DNA from: Tetracentron sinense
Taxonomy: Eukaryota > Streptophyta > Magnoliopsida > Trochodendrales > Trochodendraceae
Direction: 5' to 3'
NCBI GenBank assembly: GCA_015143295.1
Contig: CM026564.1
Span: 11,086,416-11,150,415 of the forward strand
Length of the DNA: 64,000 bases
This document shows positions 31,494-42,869 of the stretch, piece after piece (position 1 is the first letter of the stretch; every line of letters begins with the position of its first letter). The notes under the pieces were generated by a model, which was not told the DNA's origin, made no database searches, and worked only from the letters and a program-made list of their open reading frames with translations. Position numbers and translations under genes: made by a program.

Positions 31494-32834
31494 CTAACTG
31501 CCATTACTAACCGACTTGTCTCGGTAAGCAAGCAACTCAATATCCGTATTTTGCAACTCCTTGATCCGGCTCAAGATACGCGGCTTAACCACAATGTTGG
31601 ACATCACCAGCCCATAGTTGACATGCCTAAGAGTAGTGTCTAAATTACACATATCATTCAACAATTTCCACTCTTGCACTCTCAAGTGAGCCATAACCTC
31701 GTAAGGTTTCCTACTAAGAGCATCGGCTACTACATTAGCCTTACCCGGATGGTACTGGATGGAACAGTCATAGTCCTTCATGAACTTCATCCATCGACGC
31801 TGCCTCATGTTCAACTCCTTCTGGAGGAAGAGATACTTCAAGCTCTTATGGTCCGTGAACACAACGAACTCTTCCCCATAGAGGTAGTGACGCAAAATTT
31901 TCAGTGCAAACACGACTGCTGCAAGCTCCAAGTCGTGAGTAGGGTAGTTTTGCTCATGCTCCTTTATCTGACGGGAAGCATAGGCGACCACCTGCTTATG
32001 CTGCATAAGCACACATCCAAGTCCAACTAGTGAAGCATCACTATAGACCTCAAAGCCACCGCTTCCGGATGGAACCATGAGAACAGGGGCTGTGGTAAGC
32101 CTCTTCTTCAACTCCAGGAAAATTGCCTCACACTTTTCACTCCAAGTGAACTTAGTGTTCTTTCTCGTGAGGTAGGTAAGCAGAGCTGCTAAGCTTGAAA
32201 ATCCCTCCACGAACCTCCTGTAATATCCTGTTAGGCCGAGAAAACTACAAATCTCGCTAACACTCTTCGGCCTTTCCCAATTCATCACAGCTTCGATCTT
32301 TACAGGATCAACTGAGATACCCTTGGCAGACACCACATGTCCAAGAAAGGACACCTTGTTCAGCCAGAACTCGCATTTGCTCAACTTAGCATAAAGTTTA
32401 TGCTCTCGAAGAGTTTGCAATACAAAGCGAAGATCTCTCGCATGATCATCCTGTGACTGTGAATACACAAGGATATCATCTACAAATACGATCACACACT
32501 GATCGAGAGATGATCTGGACACCCGGTTCATCAAATCCATGAATGTTACCAGCGCATTAGTCAGCCCAAAAGACATGACTAAGAACTCATAATAGCCGTA
32601 TCGAGTTCTAAACGCTGTCTTTGGAATGTCTTCCTTTTTGATCTTCAACTGATGATAACCAGATCGAAGGTCAATCTTGGAAAAGAACTTCGCACCCTTT
32701 AACTGATCAAACAAGTCGTCTATCCGTGGCAATGGATAACTATTCTTGATAGTCACTTTATTCAATTGCCTGTAGTCAATGCACATAGCATAGACCCATC
32801 TTTCTTCTTCACAAAGAGCACTAGAGCTCCCCAA
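31494..32834 (-). pseudogene. Reverse transcriptase and RNase H, 446-codon open frame
   Basis: The longest intact frame in the window. The RT shows [50 protein letters not shown], the catalytic FVDDILVYS, and [19 protein letters not shown] linker ([16 protein letters not shown]) leads to RNase H with [43 protein letters not shown] and [11 protein letters not shown], with all acidic residues present. A stop (TAG at about 31494) truncates it before integrase. Its start is frameshifted from the upstream RT fingers near 32790. Confidence 0.95.
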
Positions 32835-33398
32835 GGTGAGACACTTGGCCGAATGAAACCAAGGCCTTGCAATTCTTCCAACTGCTCCTTTAACTCATTC
32901 AGCTTAATAGGGGCCATCCTGTATAGAGCCCTAGAAATCGGTGCCGTGCCTGGAGTCAACTCAATTGCGAACTCAATTACCCAATCAGGAGGCAATCCCG
33001 GTAAGGTTTCCAGAAAAACATCCATATACTCACTCACAACCGGAATGGAAGTGGAGTCTCGTACTTCCACCTTCTTAAGACTGAGAGCTGCAAAGCGAGC
33101 AATGTCTCTCCTCTGAAGTCCTCTGAAATAAAATGGCTTCAACCCAACAGGTTTAAAATTCACCACCTTTTCGAAACATGCCACATGTCCATGGTGAACT
33201 GCATGACTTGTACAACACTGCCTCGATACACTTTATCTGTCTCAATAGACTTGCCCAATGGAGTCGAAATGGACAACTCCCGAGGTAGCTTACTCTGCTC
33301 AGATGTAAAGCCTTTTGCAAAGCTAGGTGAGACGAACGAATGAATAGATCCTGTGTGAATCAACACTCTTGCTAAGCACTCATTCACTAGTAACGAAC
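32762..33398 (-). pseudogene. Aspartic protease (damaged) and RT N-terminus
   Basis: From 33398 the frame reads SLLVNECLARVLIHTGSIHS, where the family consensus is VLIDTGSTHSF: the catalytic Asp is His. It continues FAKGFTSEQ and [11 protein letters not shown]. The DFDVILGMDWL part of the fold is absent, and the frame jumps to [14 protein letters not shown] (33184). Then come [37 protein letters not shown] and [20 protein letters not shown], the usual lead-in to RT. With the missing flap region and D to H change the protease cannot be active. Confidence 0.9.
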
Positions 33399-33537
33399 CT
33401 GAGAATTCAGCTACCCAAGTTATAACATAAACTATTCACATAGATCCAAGTATAGCAAAACATCACATAGGATACATTTATAGTACAACATATATCATAG
33501 CAACACTATAACCTTGACAAGATCAACTTGTGCGTAC
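33399..33537 (-). other. Intron-like segment between gag and protease, 139 bp
   Basis: On the minus strand the frame reads ASDDVVQ with donor CAAG|GTACGC at 33538/33537. AT-rich sequence with several stops follows, then acceptor TTCTCAG|GTTCG at 33399/33398. Removing the segment joins V-V-Q-G-S-L-L-V-N-E-C in frame into the protease start, which matches the family pattern VVQGT..LV..ARVLIDTGS. The size and composition suit a plant intron. Confidence 0.6.
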
Positions 33538-33559
33538 CTTGCACAACATCATCAGATGC

Positions 33560-34247
33560 CTATGCGTCTCTATCAGTCATGGCAAAGACCCTTCCCTGAC
33601 TAGCCTGACGAGGCTGCTGAGTGGATGGCAAGGATCTGGAGGCCTGAGATGAAGACCCTTGCAATGAAGTCTGCCTGCCTAGAGGTTGGACTCCCTGTGG
33701 TCCAGACTGTGACTGCTTACGCGGGCAATCTCGAATCATGTGGCCCATCTCGCCACAGTGGAAGCATCCACCTGACATTCTTCGGTAATCCCCGGTCTTG
33801 TGCCGATGACCACATACAGCGCATTCCTCAGAAGTCTGTGATACGGAGGAAGCCGGAGGCATAACCCTCATAGCCTGTGATGTCGTAGGGCGCGGTGCCT
33901 GAGGCACAAAAGAAGGTCTCTGAGCCGGCATCGGTTGGGAGAACTGGTACGGTGCAGTCCTAGTCCTCTTCTCGGACGATGAACTACTAGACTGACCCCG
34001 AGACATGCTCTTCCCGAAGCCACTATCTCTTCTTCTCATGAAATCTTCCGCATTCTTTTCGGCGATCTTCGCCTTTCCTACTATCTCTCTCCAAGACTCG
34101 ACCTGAAGAATGGATACCCGATCTCGAATAAAGGCCTTCAAGCCCATTTCAAACTTCCTGACCCGTAGGTCTTCAGTTGCCACTAGATGTGGAGCACACC
34201 TGGACAACTCGGTGAACTTAGCCTCGTACTCGGCTACGCTCATCGAC
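33560..34247 (-). pseudogene. Chromovirus gag, C-terminal part with zinc knuckle
   Basis: After the copia LTR the frame reads VSMSVAEYEAKFTELSR, CAPHLVATEDLRVRKFEMGL and SWREIVGKAKIAEKNAEDFM. A Ser/Pro/Gln-rich spacer follows, then CAVCGHRHKTGDY (a first knuckle whose last Cys is Tyr), then CFHCGEMGHMIRDC at 33725-33766 (intact CX2CX4HX4C). It ends QGRVFAMTDRDA and a TAG at 33560, just before ASDDVVQ and the intron-like segment, so gag and pol are split by a stop. This is the nucleocapsid end of gag. Codons upstream of 34247 belong to the inserted LTR. Confidence 0.9.
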
Positions 34248-34252
34248 ACTTG

Positions 34253-36441
34253 TGTTGGACATATATGCCCTCGAAAGCCAATAAGAGACTTTTCTATGTT
34301 GATTAGACAAGCATCATATTCACACAACCAACTATAAAGGGTATTTATATTAATTACTGTCTCATATGATGATGACATAAAGTTCCATAGGTAACATTGT
34401 AGGAAAATCATGCAAAGGTTACGAGGAGATATGATTTTCCGGTTCCTTGTAAACCTAATATTGTTCGAAGCCTCTAGAGTACTGGTTGGGTGCCGTACTT
34501 CATCATGGCTTGCACATGTGTAGTTCTATGAGATAGTGTGATGAATCTCATTCACAGAGAGTAGTGACTCTTGACTAACATGTGAGTATATGTAGCAAGT
34601 ACATAATACTGAACGGGGTCACTAGTGGATACCCTATGGAATACACTGTCAGATTGTATTAGGGTTATCCATTAGACAAATTTTCCTTAGACCTAAGAGG
34701 TTAACATCCTCTCCGACATCTGTCTATATGGCTTTCATGTGCCAATCGGCAATGTCCAATACACAGGACTAACTCCGGGTACGTTGGGTCATGTACACAA
34801 TGTTTGGAGAAGTGTGTAAACACTCAAGAAGGAATCCACAACTCCTTAATTGGAGATAATGATATCAAGGTGATACTTGTTGAACTGAACTGTTAAATCC
34901 AGTACTGCTACTTTTCGGTAAAATGGTTTTTATCGAAGTTGATATTTTTAATATGGAAAAGTATATATAAATATATATGTCAGTTCTTTTCTAATGTTTC
35001 TTCAAAAGTGTTTTGGAGGTTCAGTTCAATGAAAAGTAATCATGAGAAAGAGTTCTATTCATAAGTTAGGGACTAAGACAGTGGAATTGATCCAATCCCG
35101 GAAGCTTACAAGTGATATCGGAATGTGGAAGGATTTATTTGTAACTATATTGTGAGATGGTACATACAAGCAATTCTCTAATTTCTAGAGGTTAATCACA
35201 TTGTGTTAGTGGACATTAATTGTGATTGGTGGAAGTCCAGGGATATAGATAAAATTCTATAATCCTAATGGAGTGTAGGAAAGGTGTTTCCTAGTAACAA
35301 TGCTTTAACCAAAAGGTTGAGTACTTGGTCCCACAACCGGAAACAGGAGATCCCTTTAGATCCCACACACAAGGACCTTCTTAAAGTATTTAATTTAATT
35401 TATAATTAAATTAATTAATTTCTCTAAGTAATCACTATATGGTATAGTGAAGCTCTAAAAGGTGGAATCACATTGGATGTGAAAAACCAAATGGGTAGGA
35501 CCCATTGGGAATTATTATAAAAGAATAATTCAAGTGACCAAGAGGGTTTTGGAAACCCTTTAGGCGTGTGGGGTGGGACCCACCTAGGGTGGGACGCCCA
35601 CTTCAAGGAGGAATAATAATTGTTATTATTTTAATTAGTTTCTAATAACTAATATCCTTATTAGATAAGGTTAGTTAGTTAATTAGTTACTAATTAAAGA
35701 TTCCCTAATTGTTAGGGATTCCATTAGTTAGTTACTAATTCAAGATTCCTTATTGGATAAGGATAAGATTAGTTACTAATGGATAAGGTTAGTTTCTTTT
35801 AAGATTAATCCTAATTGGAATAGGAGAATAATCAATAAAGGAAACTATTGAGGAATCCTAATTGGATTAGGATAAGGTTAATGAATTATAATTGGATTAC
35901 AATTCAAGCAATCAAGAGGGAACTTATATAAAGCAGTGGATGCCCAGCCCTTTAAGGAATATAATTCTCCAGAATTTTTTCTTCTCTCCCTCTCCTCAAG
36001 TTCACGCCCAGCCCTCTCCCCCTTTGAGGGTGTACGGTCACCCTTCCCCTTCTTCCTTTTTGTTTGGTTTTTGATCTTGATGATCAAGAACAAGTTCTTT
36101 GAAGATCAAGATTGGATCTTGTTTGATCAAGAAAGGTTCTTGGATCAAAGAAAAGAAGAAAAGATAAAAGGGCATGGAATTTGGAAGGGCCATTAGCTTC
36201 CATTAGAGAAAGCTTTAAAGGAAAAAGAAGGTTCGTGTGAATCGACAGGAGACTTGACACTTGTGAAGTTTTGCGAGTACTATTCTTACGTGGAATTGAC
36301 TTAACAATTTCAAAGTCGCAAAGGTGAATGTTATTCTAACCTTCATTGAATAAAATCAATTAGAATCTTAGTCAGATCTTGGGATTCAATGTATGCCCCT
36401 CAAGAACTATGTTTCTAAAATTAAAAAGGGGCATACTTTCA
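34253..36441 (+). mobile_element. Copia-type solo LTR inside gag, 2.19 kb
   Basis: It starts TGTTGGACATATATGCCC and ends GGGGCATACTTTCA. The flanks ACTTG (34248-34252) and CCTTG (36442-36446) are a TSD with one mismatch. The plus-strand TATA box CTTATATAAAGCAG lies near 35924, then a CT-rich leader. The middle part is dense in TTAGTTACTAATTA-type repeats (about 35625-35890). The host gag frame is open on both sides (LVEQ | MSVAEYE). Copia assignment is by LTR style only. Confidence 0.82.
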
Positions 36442-36446
36442 CCTTG

Positions 36447-36935
36447 CTCCACAAGCATAAACTCCCTTGTTTTTTGTTCCCGAATGAACCTGGGAAAATA
36501 CTGATCTCTGAAAGTCTCTAAGAACTCTGCCCAAGTCCAAGGCACGCCTGCCTTTGCAACATCTCTCTGCCTTTGGGCAGCTCTCCACCAATGTTCGGCC
36601 TCACCTTCCATCACGAAGGAAGCCCATTCTACTCTTTGCTCCTCAGTACATCGGAGAGCCCAGAAGGTCTTCTCCAACTGCATAATCCAAGACTCCGCCA
36701 CCATTGGATCCAGGGTTCCGTAAAATGTCGGAGGCCGTAGTCTCCGGAAAGCTTCAAGCCCCGCGATGTGATGCACCGGTGTAAGCACAGGAGTAGCCGG
36801 TGGGGTAGGAGTAGGTATCTCTACCAATAATGCCAAAGTCTCGGCATTCGTGAAATACAACGGTTCCTCTTCTCTTGGAACTTCACTCTCGGCCCTCCGA
36901 GTGTGGTAACCTCGACCCCGAGTGCCGCGTCTCAT
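36447..36935 (-). pseudogene. Chromovirus gag, N-terminal part
   Basis: ATG at 36935 starts MRRGTRGRGYHTRRAESEVP. A Pro/Thr-rich stretch follows, then GLEAFRRLRPPTFYGTLDPM, AESWIMQLEKTFWALRC, GEAEHWWRAAQRQRDVAKAG, WTWAEFLETFRDQYFPRFIR and REFMLVEQ: matrix/capsid of the Retrotrans_gag type. An in-frame ATG 11 codons upstream is less likely, because the MRRG opening is shared with the gag at 27341. Open up to the copia LTR insertion. Confidence 0.9.
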
Positions 36936-37340
36936 GATGTCAAATCCTGAGATCAGTTGGCAAAACATGAGTCTAATTTGGATACCAACCTAACACATCA
37001 TATAGCAGTTCAATATCATGAAATGCTATTACTGCACATATAGTATACATCGAAGTATACACATAATCACATCATTATAACTTGAAGTGTCCTAGCGTAA
37101 CTAACATCCTTGCGTTGGGTATCTACCCTTGGTAACACGATGAAGGACAACCATGAATAGGATAGCATAGGATAAACTAAGATCCTAAACCGACCTAAGA
37201 ATTCACTTGATACCGGTTATGTCTTGGTAACAAGCCTAAGACAACTGTGTCCGTCTTGAGTTCTAAGTTCAACTCATAGAACTTACTTCCGCTTAGCCCA
37301 AGGGAAACCAATCCCTATAGCTTGTGTGACCTAATGCCTA
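36936..37340 (-). other. Chromovirus leader (5' UTR)
   Basis: Non-coding on both strands. It ends, on the minus strand, with TTAGACTCATGTTTTGC...CTGATCTCAGGATTTGACATC before ATGAGACG. The same TAGRCTCATG...CTCAGGA...ATCATGAGACG junction precedes gag at 27341 and the gag remnant at 50180, so this leader end is conserved across the three elements. Confidence 0.7.
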
Positions 37341-37353
37341 AGCTCTGATACCA
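37341..37353 (-). promoter_or_regulatory. Primer-binding site of the chromovirus
   Basis: The minus strand reads TGGTATCAGAGCT four bases after the 5' LTR end CACGACA. It matches the plant initiator-Met tRNA 3' end except for the last base. Confidence 0.92.
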
Positions 37354-37357
37354 AGTC

Positions 37358-39208
37358 TGTCGTGACCCAAAATACCCCCTAGGAGTTAGGGATACCTTGA
37401 CTCGTGACCGCCATATCACACCTCCAGCATCATACATAAGGCACCCGTGGAGACCTGTCAGAACACAACGTACGTAGCGGAAACGAAAACAATACGCAGC
37501 GGAAATAAAAATACAAACATAGCGGAAGCAAAAGAGAATACTCCTATAACTTGGCTCAAGTATGAACCAACAAAATATACAGGTGAAGATCCAAAAAAAC
37601 TGGAGTGGACAAGTCCCACACTCACATAACAAAATACTGAATGACTCTATTGACCAAGTCTGTCAATCAACAGAAATCAAAGTCTCGACATCTATCTATG
37701 GGACCATCACCCTGAGGATGATCCATGGAAGGCTCCGGATCATGGTACTCTTCCTCGACCCAAGGTTCTTCGCCACACAAATCGAATGGAACCCAATCAC
37801 CTGCCGATGATAACAAATATCGGCTGAGCGTGGAATACTCAGCATATACAAACTAATGACAATAAAGAAATAATCATAGAGCGTACAAGTCATGGAGATT
37901 GAAACCCTTAAAACATGTTAAAGCGTAGAAATCGTGGAATAGCGTGTAAGAGGAGGTCCAAAATCAAAACCAAAACTGTAACCGTGTGAGTTCATGGAGT
38001 TACTTAGAGTCATTATGATCCGTAGAGACATAGAGATACCATAGAGCACATAGAGCATATCCTTAGAGATGTTAGAGCATTTTCATTTATGATCCGTAGA
38101 GCTTGTGAGACGATCTTAGAGCTTATCATAGAGTTTCCTTGTGAGCATAGTATGATCCGTAGAGCTTGTGAACCGATCTTAGAAAAATCATAAAGTTACT
38201 TAGAATCATCATTTAAGTCCTTTATTCGAAAACCCTTTTTCGTACTTTAAGAAACCCGTGGAGAAACATCGGTTCATGAGAGACATGCGAGCATATGAAC
38301 TTAATGGGAGAAATTATGATATTTAAGCATAGAATCCCTTAGAGGTATTTTATCAAACACTTAGAATGCATCATAATTAGTATCTTTCATCCAAGTATAT
38401 AAACACATACTTTCTCACCATAATCCAACAAGATAGATATACATAGATAATATAGATATAGAAGAACCTCATTTACTAACTTAGTAGTATTGCAAGATCG
38501 TAGTGGAGTATATCTACCTTAGAGAAATCAAGGACTTTGATTCCTAACAGCTAGAACCAGCAAGAATAGTGGGTTCTTGGTTGAGAATCACCAAAGAAAA
38601 TGGAAGAACTTGATCTTCCTCAAGCTTGATCAACAACAAGGTTCTCTCCTTCTTCTCCTCTTCAAAAGCTCCAAAAATAATGCACTGAGGGTTTCTGAAA
38701 CCCTAAGGCATGAACCCAGCCCTTATATAGGCAAAGGGTGGTGGCCAATGTCTTAAACACCCTTAATGAAGAATTTCTGCGTATAACCGATCGATCGGTG
38801 GTATAGACCGAGCGATCGGTGGCCTACCGGTCGATCGGTGGTTTCAGCCGAGAGCTTGGTTGAAAATCACCTCTCTGGAAAATTTCCCCATACAAAATTT
38901 TTGACCGCGTGATAGCTATCGAGCGATCGGTAGTTGACCGATCGATCGGAGGATGTCACCAAGCGATCGGTGATCCCCTGTTTTGTTGAAAAACCTGGTT
39001 TTCACTACTTGGATCTTCTCCAATCCACTTCTAACATTCTTTCGTGCTTAATACGCACTCCTTAGCGATATATAGACCCATTGAAACATGCACTCCATAA
39101 TTCCAAACTCGTATATTAATCATAAGACCCCTAAGTGTACAAAATCACACTTAGGCACTAATCACACACTGTTCACAAATACGTGAGATGAAAATTTGGG
39201 GCTTTACA
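37358..39208 (-). repeat. 5' LTR of the chromovirus, 1851 bp
   Basis: Plus strand TGTCGTGACCC...GGGCTTTACA. It is near-identical to 28203-30063, including the palindromes (38785-38970), the TATATAAGG box and the micro-ORF. It lacks one GTGAGTTCTT stretch present in the other copy near 28830. Confidence 0.95.
37667..37810 (-). CDS. Conserved LTR micro-ORF, 5' LTR copy
   Basis: It reads SSAGDWVPFDLCGEEPWVEE then EYHDPEPSMDHPQGDGPID and RCRDFDFC. It is intact in both LTRs of this otherwise broken element. As it lies in the transcribed part of the 5' LTR, it would be in the genomic RNA leader upstream of gag. Confidence 0.42.
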   Translation of the reverse strand, partial: SSAGDWVPFDLCGEEPWVEEEYHDPEPSMDHPQGDGPIDRCRDFDFC

Positions 39209-39213
39209 ACTAC

Positions 39214-39373
39214 GACTCAGACCACCCAATTCTTACAGCCTCTATCATCTGCGTCAGGAAATGAGCACTGTAGTCACTGAGGAAGAAAGCATATGAGGGA
39301 TTTTCAGAAGCTCAAGGGTGGATGTTTCCATTGTGGTGAGCAAGGCCACTTGATTAGGGGTTGTCCTCACTAA
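39214..39373 (+). pseudogene. Gag C-terminus with CCHC knuckle (gag-only element)
   Basis: Continuation of the gag interrupted at 28202. It reads KGGCFHCGEQGHLIRGCPH then TAA, with an intact CX2CX4HX4C knuckle (39323-39364). The stop comes two codons after the knuckle, where autonomous relatives run on into protease. The element therefore ends its coding region here. Confidence 0.88.
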
Positions 39374-39802
39374 CCACCTCTGGCTCAACCTCGGGGAGGC
39401 AAGCCTCAATAGCTCTTACGGTCACCTCTCTAGGCAAGCTAGGTCTGAGGTTGCAATGCCAGGGTTGGATGTTCAAGCTCCACAAAATGTAGGGTGAAGT
39501 GCCTGGATGACATTTTTTGGTAAAAGATGATGTAATGTTGTGTTTCAGTACATTGCCTATGTGTAAAAACATACTATATTATGTTATGAAGTTTTCTTGC
39601 TTTTGTGTGGGCGTTCAGTAATAGAAAAAACCTAAGTGCTTTGTCAACAAGCAAGTGCCTGGTCTTGTGTTGATTGATGAAGGGTTCGTATGTCTTTTAG
39701 TATAACTAGGGGTAGAGTTCAAGGTCGAGTATGGGAAAAGTGTCCCCGCTAGATTTCGTATCGTCCTAATTTCGAGGACGAAATTCTTATAAGGGTAGAG
39801 GA
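39374..39802 (+). other. 3' UTR and polypurine tract of gag-only element
   Basis: There is no coding potential. It ends AATTTCGAGGACGAAATTC and then AAGGGTAGAGGA (39791-39802) directly before the 3' LTR. The distance from gag stop to LTR is only about 430 bp, which excludes a pol region. Confidence 0.88.
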
Positions 39803-42194
39803 TGTAGAAGCCCAAATCTCGCAGTCACTGTTCAGGTGAATAGGGTAGTGAATAGTGTCTTACAGAGTGTATGCAAAGGCCTAAGGCCTTCCTAGGGTCC
39901 TAAGGACCTTTATGAATAGATTAAGGTCGTTAAAGACAAGAGTGTGAAACGCTCTAAGTGATCAAAGTAGGATCAAAGTTGGAAAGACAAGGAATGTCTT
40001 AACGTAATCTCAACTTGAGAGAACTCTAGTTTTGTCACCACTTATCGGAATCGAGTGATTCTTGAATTGTTTGAAAGATATTGGAACCCTCTTCAAGGTT
40101 CATATTTATCATTTCTCCATGTTTTGACTCAGTATAGAGTTAAATGTTGAATTTTCGGAGTCGGGTCTACGAAATATCTGGGATGCTGAAATCCATTTAT
40201 AGACCAGTCAGCTTTTGAGCCCATTTAGATAATTTAAAACTCAAAATTTGGAGTTTTCTATTAGATAAAAAATTATTCCTCTTTAAATGAAGAGTCCAAA
40301 ACAAGTTGAATCGTCAAAATCCCATAAGTAAGTCAAAATTTATAGCTGAAATACCAAAGCAAGAAAAACTTGAAAGTTTCCGTTAAAGTTACGATCGTTC
40401 GTAACCAACCTACGAATGATCGTAGAAAGTATACGAACGATCGTAGAGTCTCAAAAACTGAGTAAACTCTTTGGAAAGTCTACGATCAATCGTAGAAAAC
40501 CTACAAACAATCGTAGGAACCAATGAATGATCATAGGAGCACGAAATTGGTTATTTTGTGTGGGATTTTTAGGGTTTTTACCCTTGGCCTATAAATAGGG
40601 GCTCACATTGGGGGCTTGGGATTGAACCTAAACCTAAGAAAGAGAGAAAGGAGAAGGGATATTAGGGAGAACCCAAGGAAGGGTTTTGAAATTGACATCA
40701 AGGGAGCTCAAGATCAAGCTTGAATCATCCCTCAAGCTAGGATCCTCGTCTTCAAGGTTGGATCCTCCCTTATCAAGCTTGGGATTTCAAAATCAAGGGG
40801 CTTTCTTCATGTAGCACCCCGGATTTTCCTATACTTAATGAATACCGTTTTCGTAGCTAATTGGCCTTCCTCATAGTCTAATTAATAAATAAGAGAAAAA
40901 TTGGAAATTTCGAAATGTCAAAAATGTGCGTTTTCGAAAGACGAACCCAACGCAAGTTGAATCGTTGAAATCTGACGAGCGAGTCAAAAGATATGGTCAA
41001 AACAGTCCAGACATATAGAGCACCGATCGCTCGGTTCAGTCAGCGATCGATCGGTCCATAACCGATCGATCGGTAGCTATCGCACGGTCAGAAATTTTGT
41101 ATGGGGAAATTTTCCAGAGAGTGAGTTTTTGACCGGTCAATCGGTCAATAACACCTATCGCTCGGTAGGCAATCGATCGATCGATCATAACCACCGATCG
41201 CTCGGTCTTCACGTTTTGCAGAAATTTCATTAAGGGCTTTTTCGTCTTTTGGGGGTTAAACCCTTTCTTCTTAAGGCTTGCCCGAGCCTTAGGGATCATT
41301 TACAACATTTGAGAGATTTTGAGAGATAGAGAGAGAAGAGAAGGAAGCTCTAACCTAGGGTTTGGTTTTGAGAAGGAAATCAAGGGGGGTTTAAGAACCC
41401 TAGCTCACCCCAACTCGAGTTGCTTCAAGTTCAAGGCTCAAGCTCATGTGGGGACTCATTCTCCAAGCTAGGGCAGCGATCCTACGGCATTTTTGAAAGG
41501 GGTTTCTTCCTCAACTCAAGTCCCCTTCAAGCAAAGGCTTCCTCCTTCCAATAGAGCTTTTGTTTCAAGGTTTCTTCAAGATCAAGCCTTGATCTAAGGT
41601 TAGTACACCCTGCTAACTTACCCTAGCAATAAATCTAGGTTTTCCTTATGAAATATGATTCTTTTTAGTATGCTTTATTCCTTGCAAAATGTGTCATCTA
41701 TAATAAATATAAACAAGATAAAGAAAGGGTAGGAATGCTTGGATGGAGGTTGGATACGGCGATTGGATGCCGAATGTGTGATGTATAATGTGTGGGTTGT
41801 GGATTGGAAAATGGAGGATGGGCATAGTACTAATAACAAACTTACCATTGTGTGATTGAATGGAAAATATGCATTTAAAAGAAGGAGATAAACTACTAAG
41901 GAATAATGTATGAAAGTGTTTGACAAAATACCTAAACTATGAATAAATGATCTCAATGAAGAATATAGAAATGGGTTTTATGCATGCGTTCTTATAAATG
42001 ATAAATTGATCAAATGTTATGCAAACTACTTATGTTACCTATGTTCATATCATGAATTGAATTATAATGTCATATCTTGGTTATTCCCATTATCATGATT
42101 GTCACTATGGACACGTACACGAGCACGCATGATAGCATGAACCGTGATTTCAAGAGCATGTGCATATAATAAACAACAAGAAAATATTGCATGA

Positions 42195-42440
42195 CAAGGA
42201 GGTTGGTAGCCCAGGGACATTCGGGTGCTAGCCTCTGGCTCACAAGTGCATTGCATAACAAGGAGGTTGGTAGCCCAGGGACATTCGGGTGCTAGCCTCT
42301 GGCTCACAAGTGCATTTCATAACAAGGAGGTTAGTAGCCCAGGGACATTCGGGTACTAACCTCTGGCTCACTAGTGCATTGCATATCAAGGAGGTTGGCA
42401 GCCCAGGGAGATTCGGGTGCTAGCCTCTGGCTCACAAGTT
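42195..42440 (+). repeat. Hairpin-unit tandem array, four units
   Basis: 63-64 bp units with GAGGTTGGTAGCCC/GGGTGCTAGCCTC arms. The third unit has GAGGTTAGTAGCCC with ACTAACCTC, keeping the pairing. Confidence 0.88.
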
Positions 42441-42728
42441 ACGAGATGGAGGTTTACATGATGATGATCATGCATTCATGCATGCACGCATACGTGATTT
42501 CTACGAGGCATACCGGGACATGACATGGGTTTTCGAGCATGAATTTTATCGGCGTTTTCGCATTCATGTACGCACGTCAGGATGCTTGTATTGTATCATG
42601 CCTTATACTGTTTCTTTTGTGATGTTTCTATTACTGCTTGTATGATATTACTATTTTGTGTTTTTATTATTGTTATGGTCTGCTAGTAGCTTGTACTCGC
42701 TGAGTATTCCATGCTCAGCCGTACTTTC

Positions 42729-42869
42729 ATGTCGGCAGGTACTGAGGGAGCCCTCGACCCGGAGCCTTGGGTCGAGGAAGAGTATACAGAGGAGAGAGAG
42801 CCGGCTATTCCATTACAGTCTCAGGCGGACCGAGACCTCGATGCGTGGCCATACCTCGTCTACTGTTGA
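42729..42869 (+). CDS. Conserved LTR micro-ORF, 46 aa
   Basis: It reads MSAGTEGALDPEPWVEEEYT then EEREPAIPLQSQADRDLDAW and PYLVYC. It is fully open, whereas its close relative at 25627 has a stop in the P-W core. The middle differs strongly from the relative, but PWVEEEY and DLDxWP are kept. The APLDIC block is shortened here. Confidence 0.48.
   Translation: MSAGTEGALDPEPWVEEEYTEEREPAIPLQSQADRDLDAWPYLVYC

Larger units (their letters stand above)
28203..39208 (-). mobile_element. Tekay-like Ty3/gypsy chromovirus, TSD ACTAC
   Basis: Perfect ACTAC duplications lie at 28198-28202 and 39209-39213. The two 1.85-1.86 kb LTRs are nearly identical by eye. The order on the minus strand is LTR, primer site, leader, gag, protease, RT, RNase H, integrase, chromodomain, polypurine tract, LTR. 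The integrase tail (GPFEI, VAYRVALPP, VHNVFHVSMLRKY) and terminal chromodomain place it in the Tekay/Del chromovirus lineage. A copia LTR (34253-36441) interrupts gag, and stops, frameshifts and a protease deletion disable it. Confidence 0.95.

Noticed and set aside
30151-32834. Endogenous pararetrovirus
   Set aside because: Integrase, chromodomain, LTRs and a 5-bp TSD show an ordinary Ty3/gypsy retrotransposon.
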